35,984 bases of DNA from a virus, in IMG/VR virus record IMGVR_UViG_3300023180_005175, positions 1 through 35,984 of that record. One strand, written 5' to 3'. The position numbers and the translations under genes were made by a program. This document shows positions 1 to 8,104 of the stretch, piece by piece (position 1 is the stretch's first letter; every line of letters starts with the position of its first letter). The notes under the pieces are model-generated. The model was not told the DNA's origin, ran no database searches, and saw nothing but the letters and a program-made list of their open reading frames with translations.

Positions 1-2718
1 GAAGACCGTGTACGTATGCTTACTATTTTTGAAGGACCTACAGTTGATACAACACAAATGATTACAACTGTAATGAAAGAAGGACCTAACGATAATATCG
101 GTCGTCGTGAACGTGCACCAAATGGTCAGATGACAGGAAGTACACGTGGATTTGATACAGACCATGATTATTTTAATCCAAATGCAGGACACATGGATCA
201 ACCATCACATCCTCAAAACAAAGGATTAACAGATCCTAGAAGTACAAGCCCACGTCCTAAGTTACGTCCTGGATCAGACAGATCAACAAGTCCACGCCCT
301 AAGTTACGTCCAGTGAGCGAAAAAGTAGGTGATGCAACAGCTGAAATGATTCGTACCACAGCAGAAAAATACAATGTTCCGTATCATATTGCTATGGGTA
401 TGGCAGATCAAGAAAGTGGATTTGATAATTCTGCACGTGGAGACGGTGGTAGTGCTATTGGTATTTTCCAACTTCGTCAACCTGCAATCGATGACGTTAA
501 CAGAATTTACGGTACAAACTTTAGTTTAGCTGATGTTGAAGATCCGTTTGTTAACACAGATGTTGCTATGAGATATTATTCTGCTATGAAAAATACATAT
601 GGTGCAGAAGATGACAGAGTAGCAGTTATGATGTATAATGGCGGCCCTGGTATTTTAAGTCGTGGCCCGAAAGCGCAAGCAATGGCTACTACACATGCGG
701 ACAAAGTAATTAAAAAATCTTCTAATTATCAAATCACCGCACCAGGTACAGCAGCTCAACCACAAACAAAAGAACCAAGCAGAGCAACAAGCCCTCGTCC
801 TAAATTGCGTCCAACCACAACTGGCCCAGACAAACCAAGTATTGACAATGCAGTAAAACAAGCACTTAAATTTAACGAGCCTGCTAAAAAACAGTCAACA
901 CAATCAAAAGTTACATATCAAGATTTGGCACGTGCAAGTGGTATTAAAGATGCAAATAAAATTTATCCAGGTGACACAATTACTTTGCCAAACGGTGGTT
1001 CGTACACAGTAAAAAGTGGAGACACACTAAGCCAAATTGCACAACGTTACAATAAAGGTGCACTCGGTGAAGGAAAATATAACAAAAATAAAAAGAAAAA
1101 ATATAGCGAAGGCTACAAAGAACTTCCACCAATTGACAGAGATCGTTATCAAGAACGTCCAGGTTTAGAAGGACCATTTAGTACACTAAGTGGTAAAGTA
1201 GTTTACTACGATCCAAAAGAAGGTGCGTACTACGATCCAGATACTGACATGTATCTTTCATATGATGAGTTTAAAGAACTAGACAACGACAGACGTGGCA
1301 TGAAAGAATCTGCTCGTGGGCTTGGCAGTATTGACTGGCCAGACACAGATGAAGATGGCGATTCAGCAATGGCGCAACACGCAGAAAATGCAATTCGCCA
1401 TAACATGCACGCCTATGATGCTTATGGACATGTATACAGTATGACACGTGAACGTGATTGGATGGAAGCAAACAAAGACATGATCATTGATATGTTTGCA
1501 CAGTATGGTCTACAAACTGAGTCAGCAGCTTTACCAGCAGGCACATCAAGATTGAATCCAGGTTTTCGCCGTGGTGGACTTGCAAGTGGTCCTGTAAGTC
1601 AGTCAACTTATGATCAAGAAATGGCAGCGGCGCAACGTGCTCGTACTGCACCCAAACCAAAAGCACCGAACTTAATTAATGGTCCTCGTGTTAATGAAGA
1701 AATGTCAGATGATGAAATTGATGCTTTTCACCGTGCACTTGATGCACTTGTACACAAGCATTTAGGACATAGTTCAGATGAAGTTGACGAACGTAAAATG
1801 ACTAAAGCAGAAAAGTCAAAAGAAAAGCGTTTAAAGAAAAAGTACGATGACAGTGACATGAAAGCGTCAATGAAAAAGCAGTACGGCGATGATTGGGAAA
1901 GTGTATACTTTGCAACTATTCGCAAACAAGCAATGGAAGATAACGAAGATCTCGATATAGATCTTAACGATCCAGATCAAGCCGTAGAAGCAGCATTTCA
2001 TGAGTTTAAAGCAGGGCTAAAAAAAGGTGTAAACCAACACGAAATGAGAATGCGAGCACATGAAGAGCTAGCATTTGATATTGGTATGTCGAGCGTAATG
2101 AAAAAATTACCCGATGGCGGTAAGTCATTGCATCAGCAATTGGACAAATTAATCATTGATGCCATTAATAAAATGGATCCAACTGGAGAGATACCAGAAG
2201 GTCAAAAAAGACGTCCAGACCACAACATGCAAGCACAAATGAGATTGCAAAAAATTATGCAACAAGCAATCAAAGACAGTAAAAAGAAGCGTGGCATTGA
2301 AGATGACGATGAAAAAGAAGTTAAAGAATCAGCAGGATTAGAATTTATGGATGACCTGGATTGGGACTTTAGTAATATTTCAAGACTTGATTGGGAAGCA
2401 TACGAACAAGATGAATTAGAAGAAATTGAAGACTGGTTGTATAACATGGACTTAGATGACCAAATGAATGACAGATACGACGGTATGTATGCTCGTGCTA
2501 GCAAGTATGTTGAAAAGAAACGTAAAGAAATGTTCAACGAAATGACTAGCGCAGGTGGAATTGCTAGTGTTGCACAGCCAATGGGTAAAATGCAACGCCG
2601 TAAAAAGACAACAGAAGCACATCCTAACAGTAAAGAATATGATAAATGCTGGGATGGGTATGAAAAAGTTCCAGGGAAGAAACGTGGCGAGCCAGGTTCT
2701 TGCCGTAAAAAAGACTAA
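1..2718 (+). CDS. Virion-associated lytic transglycosylase/LysM protein, 5'-truncated by window edge
   Basis: The frame is open to the window's left edge (Glu-Asp-Arg-Val-Arg before the Met at 16), so the true start is probably upstream. Residue numbers below count from that Met. Residues about 105-215 look like an SLT/lysozyme-like transglycosylase, with the catalytic-Glu motif DQESGF (E133), AIGIFQL and MMYNGGPG. Residues about 300-347 look like LysM peptidoglycan binding (YTVKSGDTLSQIAQRYN). The nonapeptide TSPRPKLRP occurs three times (77-85, 91-99, 258-266), like linker repeats around the catalytic domain. The C-terminal half is highly charged and low in complexity, ending in a Cys/Gly/Pro-rich tail (KCWDGYEKVPGKKRGEPGSC). 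The likely role is peptidoglycan penetration by a tail or internal head protein. The enzymatic domain is fairly certain; the virion location is inferred. Confidence 0.75.
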   Translation, partial: EDRVRMLTIFEGPTVDTTQMITTVMKEGPNDNIGRRERAPNGQMTGSTRGFDTDHDYFNPNAGHMDQPSHPQNKGLTDPRSTSPRPKLRPGSDRSTSPRPKLRPVSEKVGDATAEMIRTTAEKYNVPYHIAMGMADQESGFDNSARGDGGSAIGIFQLRQPAIDDVNRIYGTNFSLADVEDPFVNTDVAMRYYSAMKNTYGAEDDRVAVMMYNGGPGILSRGPKAQAMATTHADKVIKKSSNYQITAPGTAAQPQTKEPSRATSPRPKLRPTTTGPDKPSIDNAVKQALKFNEPAKKQSTQSKVTYQDLARASGIKDANKIYPGDTITLPNGGSYTVKSGDTLSQIAQRYNKGALGEGKYNKNKKKKYSEGYKELPPIDRDRYQERPGLEGPFSTLSGKVVYYDPKEGAYYDPDTDMYLSYDEFKELDNDRRGMKESARGLGSIDWPDTDEDGDSAMAQHAENAIRHNMHAYDAYGHVYSMTRERDWMEANKDMIIDMFAQYGLQTESAALPAGTSRLNPGFRRGGLASGPVSQSTYDQEMAAAQRARTAPKPKAPNLINGPRVNEEMSDDEIDAFHRALDALVHKHLGHSSDEVDERKMTKAEKSKEKRLKKKYDDSDMKASMKKQYGDDWESVYFATIRKQAMEDNEDLDIDLNDPDQAVEAAFHEFKAGLKKGVNQHEMRMRAHEELAFDIGMSSVMKKLPDGGKSLHQQLDKLIIDAINKMDPTGEIPEGQKRRPDHNMQAQMRLQKIMQQAIKDSKKKRGIEDDDEKEVKESAGLEFMDDLDWDFSNISRLDWEAYEQDELEEIEDWLYNMDLDDQMNDRYDGMYARASKYVEKKRKEMFNEMTSAGGIASVAQPMGKMQRRKKTTEAHPNSKEYDKCWDGYEKVPGKKRGEPGSCRKKD

Positions 2719-2728
2719 GGAGTAATCA

Positions 2729-2899
2729 ATGTCTTGTAAATGTCAAAACTGTCATTGTGATCATCACTGTGGCACTGAGTGCCAAGATTGTGCAAATGAT
2801 GTTTGTCAACAATGCGAATGTGAACATTGTTCAGAACGCCCAATTCGAACAAGAGACGAATGGACAGGCGTTGATAGCGGAATAGAACTAGGATTCTAA
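2729..2899 (+). CDS. Cysteine-rich metallothionein-like mini-protein (56 aa)
   Basis: The 56-residue product has 11 Cys and several His in its first 34 residues, arranged as CxC, CxxC and CxxxC clusters (for example CKCQNCHCDHHC near the N-terminus). An uncharged or acidic tail follows, ending in GLGF-like residues. AAGGAG at 2717-2722 sits about 7 bases before the ATG, and the stop overlaps the next start (TAATG), so translation is well supported. The Cys spacing suggests metal binding (metallothionein or zinc-cluster type), or a disulfide-rich peptide if exported; no signal peptide is seen. It follows the virion lytic protein and precedes a conserved unknown. I do not recognise a specific family. 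Confidence 0.75.
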   Translation: MSCKCQNCHCDHHCGTECQDCANDVCQQCECEHCSERPIRTRDEWTGVDSGIELGF

Positions 2900-3495
2900 T
2901 GCACCCAGAAGAAGAAGTTTGGAAAACAATTGATCCGGCAGATATGTGGATCATGGATAAACTTATACTCAGCAAACAAATGGGATACAACTGCGGACCT
3001 GTAGGTGTTAGAGTAGACGAACCAGGCTACTATATTGTACGTCCTGCAGTAAATGCAATAGGACTAGGCTTAGGTGCTAGTATTGAGTATATTGAAAATA
3101 CAACAGATCATTTAACACCTGGACACTTTTGGTGCGAAATATTTGTAGGCAGACATTTAAGTGTAGATTATCATTATGGTTTGCAAGTATTGTGTGTAGA
3201 AGGTTTCAAACACAAAGACGACGATTTTGTACGTTGGAAAGAATGGAAACGTACAAAAGACTATGTAAATAGACCAAGTTTAATTATGCCATTTTTACAA
3301 AAGTATGAATGGGTAAACTGCGAATACATAGACGGCAACCTAATAGAAGTACATTTAAGACATAATGTAGACTTTGACGGTGATGCAGATCATTTTATTC
3401 CTGTGTGGAAAGGTGAAAGCACTGTACCGCCAGAAGGATATACATATAGAGAGTACCCAGATGTACACGGCAGAATTGGTGCATTTGTAAAATAA
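2899..3495 (+). CDS. Conserved phage protein of unknown function
   Basis: This 198-residue soluble protein starts at an ATG overlapping the preceding stop. Visible blocks include YNCGPVGVRV, PGYYIVRPAVN, GHFWCEIFVGRHLSVDY and LIEVHLRHNVDFDGDADHFIPVW. The order (glycine-rich loop, an IVRP strand, then a late E-H-R/N-D acidic segment) loosely recalls ATP-grasp-like proteins, but no diagnostic ATP-grasp motif is clear. I associate similar proteins with marine T4-like phages from memory, not from a search. It sits between the Cys-rich mini-protein and the lysis genes and has no membrane segment. Confidence 0.7.
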   Translation: MHPEEEVWKTIDPADMWIMDKLILSKQMGYNCGPVGVRVDEPGYYIVRPAVNAIGLGLGASIEYIENTTDHLTPGHFWCEIFVGRHLSVDYHYGLQVLCVEGFKHKDDDFVRWKEWKRTKDYVNRPSLIMPFLQKYEWVNCEYIDGNLIEVHLRHNVDFDGDADHFIPVWKGESTVPPEGYTYREYPDVHGRIGAFVK

Positions 3496-3498
3496 ATA
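3492..3498 (+). promoter_or_regulatory. Late-promoter-like site ATAAATA upstream of endolysin
   Basis: AATAAATA overlaps the TAA stop of the preceding gene and lies about 28 bases before the endolysin start. T4 late promoters are TATAAATA, and NATAAATA has been reported for marine T4-like phages. The location before a lysis gene fits late expression. Confidence 0.5.
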
Positions 3499-3525
3499 GC
3501 AATACATAAAACAAGGAATTGTAAA

Positions 3526-4380
3526 ATGGCAGTAGAAGATTTTGAATTCGATTTTACCGAAGAAATGGCAATCGAATTACTACGTGGAAACGAAGAAGCA
3601 GAAGATTGGTATGATGCAATGTGTGAAGTTCTTCCATTATGGGAAATGGATACACCAGAGCGTGTAGCAATGTTTATTGCACAGTGCGGACACGAATCTA
3701 ACAACTTTAAAGTACTAAGCGAAAACTTAAACTATAGTGCAAAAGCACTTAACGCAATTTTTCCAAAATATTTTGAAAGGGCAGGCAGAGATGCTCAAGA
3801 ATATCACAGACAACCTCGTAAGATTGCTAACGTCATTTATGCCAATAGAATGGATAATGGGGATACTGATAGCGGTGATGGTTGGCGGTACCGTGGTGGT
3901 GGAATACTACAACTTACAGGACGCTATAACTATACTCAATTCGGAATAGAAGTAGATATGTCACCTGAAGAAGCAGTGGAGTACGTGCGTACTAAAAAAG
4001 GTGCGCTAGACAGTGCTTGCTGGTTCTGGGATACAAATGACATCAACAAGTATGCAGATGCTCGTGATGTTAAAGGTGCAACAAAACGTATCAACGGTGG
4101 CTACATTGGATTAGAAGATCGTAAGAAGCATTACGAACACGCTATGGAAGTTCTAGGCGGACATTGGGAGCCAAGTAAAATTGTATACGAAACAGTACGT
4201 TTAGGTTCACGTGGTCCAACAGTACGTGCAGTACAAGAAGAATTGGAAATTGGTGCAGACGGAATTTTTGGCCGTGGCACTGAAGCACACGTAAAAGCAT
4301 GGCAAGAAGAAAATGGACTAACTCCAGATGGTGTTATGGGTCCAATTAGTTTAGCAATGCTATTTGGAGAAGACGAATGA
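3526..4380 (+). CDS. GH19-like endolysin with C-terminal peptidoglycan-binding domain
   Basis: This 284-residue protein cleaves cell-wall glycan during lysis. The N-terminal domain (about 1-215) is lysozyme/chitinase GH19-like, with the GHESNNF motif carrying the putative catalytic Glu57, a second acidic residue near E66, and the substrate-groove block YRGGGILQLTGRYNY. The C-terminal domain (about 220-280) is a PG_binding_1 repeat (LGSRGPTVRAVQEEL, DGIFGRGTEAHVKAWQ, DGVMGP). AAGGAA lies upstream of the ATG, and the stop overlaps the next gene's ATG (ATGA). There is no signal peptide, so a holin is needed; the small membrane proteins immediately downstream are candidates. Confidence 0.88.
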   Translation: MAVEDFEFDFTEEMAIELLRGNEEAEDWYDAMCEVLPLWEMDTPERVAMFIAQCGHESNNFKVLSENLNYSAKALNAIFPKYFERAGRDAQEYHRQPRKIANVIYANRMDNGDTDSGDGWRYRGGGILQLTGRYNYTQFGIEVDMSPEEAVEYVRTKKGALDSACWFWDTNDINKYADARDVKGATKRINGGYIGLEDRKKHYEHAMEVLGGHWEPSKIVYETVRLGSRGPTVRAVQEELEIGADGIFGRGTEAHVKAWQEENGLTPDGVMGPISLAMLFGEDE

Positions 4381-4568
4381 CCGAAAAAGATGATAAAGGT
4401 AAATTAGAAGTTAGTGTTCGCATACTAGGAAATGAACTAGTTGCACTACGTATGGATGTAGATGACTTTAAAATGAAATGGTTAGTAATGGGAGTAATTG
4501 CTATTGTTGCACTAGGTTGGGCAGCAGGAAGTTTTGGTCCAGAACTAATCAGCATGTTTGGAGAATAA
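4377..4568 (+). CDS. Small membrane protein in lysis cassette
   Basis: This 63-residue protein has a charged N-terminal half and one hydrophobic segment (WLVMGVIAIVALGWAAGSFG, about residues 34-53). ATGA overlap with the endolysin stop implies translational coupling. A single membrane span beside an endolysin makes a pinholin, holin or spanin component plausible, but no motif decides which. Confidence 0.65.
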   Translation: MTEKDDKGKLEVSVRILGNELVALRMDVDDFKMKWLVMGVIAIVALGWAAGSFGPELISMFGE

Positions 4569-4569
4569 T

Positions 4570-4755
4570 ATGGATACAGATCATTATGTAATGAAACTAA
4601 AAGAGCACGAAGCTAATAAAACATCAACTAATGATCGAAACAAATATTGGAGAGAGTACAATGAATTGGTTAAAAAACAGACTAAAAGAAAGAACCACAC
4701 TGGATGGAGTGATGCTAGTAGCGGCTGGTTTGGTAATGGTAATGGCACCGGTTAA
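4570..4755 (+). CDS. Small hydrophilic protein overlapping a membrane-protein gene
   Basis: The ATG at 4570 follows GGAG (4560-4563) with a 6-base gap, and was chosen over a TTG at 4558. The 61-residue product is Lys/Glu-rich at first (HYVMKLKEHEANK) and ends in a Gly/Asn/Ser-rich tail. Its last 95 bases overlap, in another frame, the membrane-protein gene at 4661. The codons in the overlap look constrained by the other frame (tail NGNGTG), so it may end as an overlap gene or be a leader for 4661. No function is recognised. Confidence 0.45.
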   Translation: MDTDHYVMKLKEHEANKTSTNDRNKYWREYNELVKKQTKRKNHTGWSDASSGWFGNGNGTG

Positions 4756-4813
4756 CTTGGTTGGCTATGCCGCAATTGCATATGGCGCATGGACTATTTG
4801 GAAGTCTGAATAA
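4661..4813 (+). CDS. Small membrane protein, holin-like candidate (50 aa)
   Basis: The start at 4661 has a GGAGAG ribosome site 6-8 bases upstream. The product has an amphipathic basic N-terminus (MNWLKNRLKERTTLDG) and one or two hydrophobic segments (VMLVAAGLVMVMAP and LVGYAAIAYGAWTIW). Its stop overlaps the next ATG (TAATG). Size, topology and the neighbouring endolysin fit a small holin or holin accessory, but the family is not recognised. Confidence 0.6.
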   Translation: MNWLKNRLKERTTLDGVMLVAAGLVMVMAPVNLVGYAAIAYGAWTIWKSE

Positions 4814-5091
4814 TGTGGGATATGATACAAAACATGGCGAGCGATCGTACATGGATTTACACAAGTATTGCTGGTAGTATTGCAGGTGCAATGGTACTAG
4901 CATACTTGAGCACTACAAGATTAGGTCTTTGGGGTTATGCTAAGTTTGACCGTATGGTAGATTACTTGGTAGAACGATGGGGCTTAACATGGCTAGAACA
5001 GCCAGAGGATGCTTGGAGAAAGAAGTATCCGAAAATTACAGCAAAAATAGACAGCATAGAAAAGCGTCTAGAAGAATTAGAAAAGCGTTGA
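4813..5091 (+). CDS. Membrane-anchored coiled-coil protein of lysis cassette
   Basis: This 92-residue protein has a hydrophobic segment at about residues 15-34 (WIYTSIAGSIAGAMVLAYLS), a middle amphipathic stretch, and a C-terminal heptad-like helix (ITAKIDSIEKRLEELEKR). The N-terminal anchor plus coiled-coil tail resembles spanin or lysis-regulator architecture. The gene ends directly in the terminator hairpin at 5081, so it closes the lysis operon. Confidence 0.65.
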   Translation: MWDMIQNMASDRTWIYTSIAGSIAGAMVLAYLSTTRLGLWGYAKFDRMVDYLVERWGLTWLEQPEDAWRKKYPKITAKIDSIEKRLEELEKR

Positions 5092-5107
5092 CAAAACGCT
5101 TTTTTTA
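5081..5107 (+). terminator. Rho-independent terminator of lysis operon
   Basis: The stem AAAAGCG (5081-5087) pairs with CGCTTTT (5097-5103) around a 9-base loop, TTGACAAAA, and runs into a T tract. The left arm is also the last codons and stop of the upstream gene. The loop holds the -35 box of the next promoter. Confidence 0.75.
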
Positions 5108-5116
5108 TCTTATATT
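5088..5116 (+). promoter_or_regulatory. Sigma70-like promoter for dsbA-like/polymerase operon
   Basis: TTGACA (5088-5093), 17-base spacer, TATATT (5111-5116). The -35 box is the loop of the terminator hairpin, so readthrough RNA is stopped while new transcription starts about 30 bases before the next gene. Confidence 0.75.
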
Positions 5117-5150
5117 CATAACAATATAACTAAATTAAAAGGAGTAGCAT

Positions 5151-5411
5151 ATGCCTACACGTTCTTTCAGTGACAGCGAGATCACGAAACTTAAACAAAT
5201 TATCAACGAAGGTATTCAAGTAACAGCAGAAGTAGAAACGCTCAAAGGCGGACTAACTGATACTGTACGAGCAATTGCAGAAGAACTAGACATGAAACCT
5301 GCAACAATTAACAAAGCTATCCGTATTGCATACAAGCAAGAGTTTGCTAAAGTAGCAGAAGGATTTAACGAACTAGAAGAAGTATTAGCGGCAGTTGGTA
5401 AAGACGTTTAA
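5151..5411 (+). CDS. dsbA: DsbA-like dsDNA-binding late-transcription accessory protein
   Basis: This 86-residue all-helical protein resembles T4 DsbA, a small dsDNA-binding factor (89 aa) that assists late promoter activity. It shares size and helical pattern, and a central helix-turn-helix-like block (TVRAIAEELDMKPATINKAI) followed by an acidic amphipathic helix (FAKVAEGFNELEEVLAAV). AAAAGGAG precedes the ATG, and the stop overlaps the polymerase ATG (TAATG). Its position just upstream of the polymerase and under a strong early promoter is consistent. The family call rests on overall pattern and is not search-verified. Confidence 0.6.
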   Translation: MPTRSFSDSEITKLKQIINEGIQVTAEVETLKGGLTDTVRAIAEELDMKPATINKAIRIAYKQEFAKVAEGFNELEEVLAAVGKDV

Positions 5412-8104
5412 TGTATGTAGACGCACATTTCGATAGAGATAAAGATATTATATACGTAGCAGAGCGTGTAAACGGGCGCAGAGAATACAGAGAGTATCCT
5501 GCACGTTACACGTTTTACTACAAAGATCAACGTGGCAAATACGAAAGTATTTTCGGCGACAAGTTAGAACGTTTTACAACTACAAACGGTAAAGCATTCA
5601 AAAAAGAAAAGAAACTATACAGTGGGCAACGACTTTTTGAAAGTGATATTAATCCTGTATTTAGATGTTTAGCAGATAATTATTTAAATATTGATCCTCC
5701 TAAACTACAAACTGCATTTTTCGATATTGAGGTTGACTTTGATAAAGACGTAGGCTTTGCGCCGCCTGAAGATCCGTTTAATCCTGTTACAGCAATCGGT
5801 GTACACTTAAATTGGATTGGCAGAACTATATGTTTGGTTATCAAACCTGATACACTTACTCGTGAAACTGCAAAAGAAATTTGCGATAAGTTTGAAGATA
5901 CACTGTTAATGGACAATGAACGTGAACTACTACAAACGTTCTTAGATCTTATTGAAGATGCAGATGTATTAAGCGGATGGAACAGCGAAGGCTTTGATAT
6001 TCCATATATGGTTAATCGTATAGCAAGAGTTCTTGGCAAGGAACATACTAAACGTTTTTGTTTGTGGAACAAATATCCAAAACGCAGAGAGTATGAAAAG
6101 TTTGGCAAAACACAAGAAACGTTTGATACAATCGGTCGTTTGCACTTAGACTATATGGAACTATATCGCAAGTATACATATCACGAAATGCATTCTTATA
6201 GTTTGGATGCTATTGGCGAATACGAACTTGACGAACGTAAAATTGCATATCAAGGTACACTAGATCAGTTATACAACAATGACTTTTATACGTTTATTGA
6301 CTATAACAGACAAGACGTCGAACTACTAGTCAAACTAGACAACAAGCTACAGTTCATTGACCTTGCAAACGTTATTGCACACGACAACACAGTGCTTATA
6401 CAAACAACAATGGGTGCGGTTGCTGTTACAGACCAGGCTATTGTAAACGAAGCACACAGGCGTGGCATGATTGTTCCAGACAAAGAACATGACCGTATTC
6501 AAGAACATTATCCTAAACAAGTTGCTGCCGCAGGCGCATATGTTGCTACTCCTAAATCCGGCTATCACGAATGGATTGGTAGTATGGACTTGAACAGTCT
6601 GTATCCTAGTATCTTGCGTAGTACTAATTTAAGTACAGAAACTATTGTAGGACAAATACGTCACACACTAACTGTACCAATGTTAGATGATTTTAAATGG
6701 GAGCCTGCACGTGCATGGGAAGGCAAGTTTGCTTGTCCTGAATATGAACTTGTTATGGACAAAGACCAAGAAGTCTTGCTGTATATTGACTTTGAAAATG
6801 GCGAAGAACTGTCTGCAACAGGTGCAGAAATATACAACATTATATTTGAAAGTGGGCAGCCGTGGGTACTAACAAGTAATGGTACTATTGTTGATCAAAC
6901 TAAAAAAGGTATCATTCCAGGCTTGCTAGAACGTTGGTATAGTGAACGTAAAGTTCTGCAAAAAAATGCTAAAGAGCAAAAAGGCGTAGACGATGAAAAG
7001 TTTGCGTATTGGGATAAGCGACAACTTGTTAAAAAGATTAACTTGAACTCACTATATGGTGCGCTACTAAATCCTGGCAGTAGATTCAACGATCCACGTA
7101 TGGGTCAAAGTACAACACTAACAGGACGCACTATTGCTAGACACATGGGTGCTAAAGTAAACGAACTGTTTACAGGCGAATACAATCATGTAGGACCTGC
7201 AATCATATATGGTGATACAGACTCTGTATACTTTAGTGCTTATCCTATATTTAAAGAACAAATCGAAGCTGGCGAAATCACATGGGATAAGGATACTGTT
7301 ACTGCAATTTATGATGAAGTTTGTGAACAAGCAAATGTAACTTTCCCTGATTATATGGCTCGTGCACATAATGTATTAAATGCAGAACAAGGCGAAATTA
7401 TTGCAGCGGGTCGTGAAGTTTGCGCACGTGCTGGCATCTTTATTAAGAAGAAACGCTATGCAATTCTTGTTTATGACAACGAAGGATTCAGAGAAGATCA
7501 AGGAGGCAAGCCAGGCAAAATTAAAGCAATGGGCTTAGACTTGAAACGTAGTGACACTCCAGCATTTATGCAAGACTTCTTGAATGAACTATTGTTAAAA
7601 ACGCTAACAGGCACAAGCAACGAAGAACTAATCGATCGTATTATTGAATTTAGACAAGAGTTTAGAAACAAAGAGCCGTGGGAAATCGGAACACCTAAAC
7701 GTGTTAACAAACTAACATATTACACAGGACTAGAATGGGAAAAGACTCGTGACGGACAGGAAATGTACAAAGGCAAAGCAAACATGCCTGGACATGTTCG
7801 TGCAGCAATTAACTATAACAGAATGCGTAGACTAAACGGCGACAAGTATAGTATGGAAATTATGGATGGTATGAAAACTATTGTCTGTAAACTAAAAAGT
7901 AATCCAATGGGATTTACTAGTATCGGATATCCGACAGACGAAACTCGTATCCCAGACTGGTTTAAAGAACTTCCGTTTGATACAGATGAAATGGAAGAAA
8001 CAATTATCACAAAGAAGATTGAAAACTTGCTAGGAGTTTTGGATATCGACTTAACTAAAGCAGAGGACAAAACTACATTTGAAAGTTTGTTTGATTTTGG
8101 ATGA
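5411..8104 (+). CDS. 43: Family B DNA polymerase, T4 gp43-like
   Basis: This 897-residue replicative polymerase with 3'-5' proofreading matches T4 gp43 (898 aa) in length. Exonuclease motifs are intact: Exo I FFDIEVDF (D105, E107), Exo II GWNSEGFDIPYM and Exo III YNRQDVELL. Polymerase motif A is MDLNSLYPS (about residue 392), motif B is KKINLNSLYGALLN, motif C is YGDTDSVYF (about 601-604), and KKKRYA follows. The C-terminus TTFESLFDFG resembles the gp43 clamp-binding tail, consistent with the gp45-like clamp two genes downstream. ATGA overlap couples it to the Smr gene. All catalytic residues are present, so it should be active. Confidence 0.96.
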   Translation: MYVDAHFDRDKDIIYVAERVNGRREYREYPARYTFYYKDQRGKYESIFGDKLERFTTTNGKAFKKEKKLYSGQRLFESDINPVFRCLADNYLNIDPPKLQTAFFDIEVDFDKDVGFAPPEDPFNPVTAIGVHLNWIGRTICLVIKPDTLTRETAKEICDKFEDTLLMDNERELLQTFLDLIEDADVLSGWNSEGFDIPYMVNRIARVLGKEHTKRFCLWNKYPKRREYEKFGKTQETFDTIGRLHLDYMELYRKYTYHEMHSYSLDAIGEYELDERKIAYQGTLDQLYNNDFYTFIDYNRQDVELLVKLDNKLQFIDLANVIAHDNTVLIQTTMGAVAVTDQAIVNEAHRRGMIVPDKEHDRIQEHYPKQVAAAGAYVATPKSGYHEWIGSMDLNSLYPSILRSTNLSTETIVGQIRHTLTVPMLDDFKWEPARAWEGKFACPEYELVMDKDQEVLLYIDFENGEELSATGAEIYNIIFESGQPWVLTSNGTIVDQTKKGIIPGLLERWYSERKVLQKNAKEQKGVDDEKFAYWDKRQLVKKINLNSLYGALLNPGSRFNDPRMGQSTTLTGRTIARHMGAKVNELFTGEYNHVGPAIIYGDTDSVYFSAYPIFKEQIEAGEITWDKDTVTAIYDEVCEQANVTFPDYMARAHNVLNAEQGEIIAAGREVCARAGIFIKKKRYAILVYDNEGFREDQGGKPGKIKAMGLDLKRSDTPAFMQDFLNELLLKTLTGTSNEELIDRIIEFRQEFRNKEPWEIGTPKRVNKLTYYTGLEWEKTRDGQEMYKGKANMPGHVRAAINYNRMRRLNGDKYSMEIMDGMKTIVCKLKSNPMGFTSIGYPTDETRIPDWFKELPFDTDEMEETIITKKIENLLGVLDIDLTKAEDKTTFESLFDFG

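Noticed and set aside
2202-2537. Minus-strand ORF of 111 residues inside the virion lytic protein
   Set aside because: Ser-rich shadow of an Asp/Glu-rich coding region; no start signal, and the plus-strand gene has clear domains.
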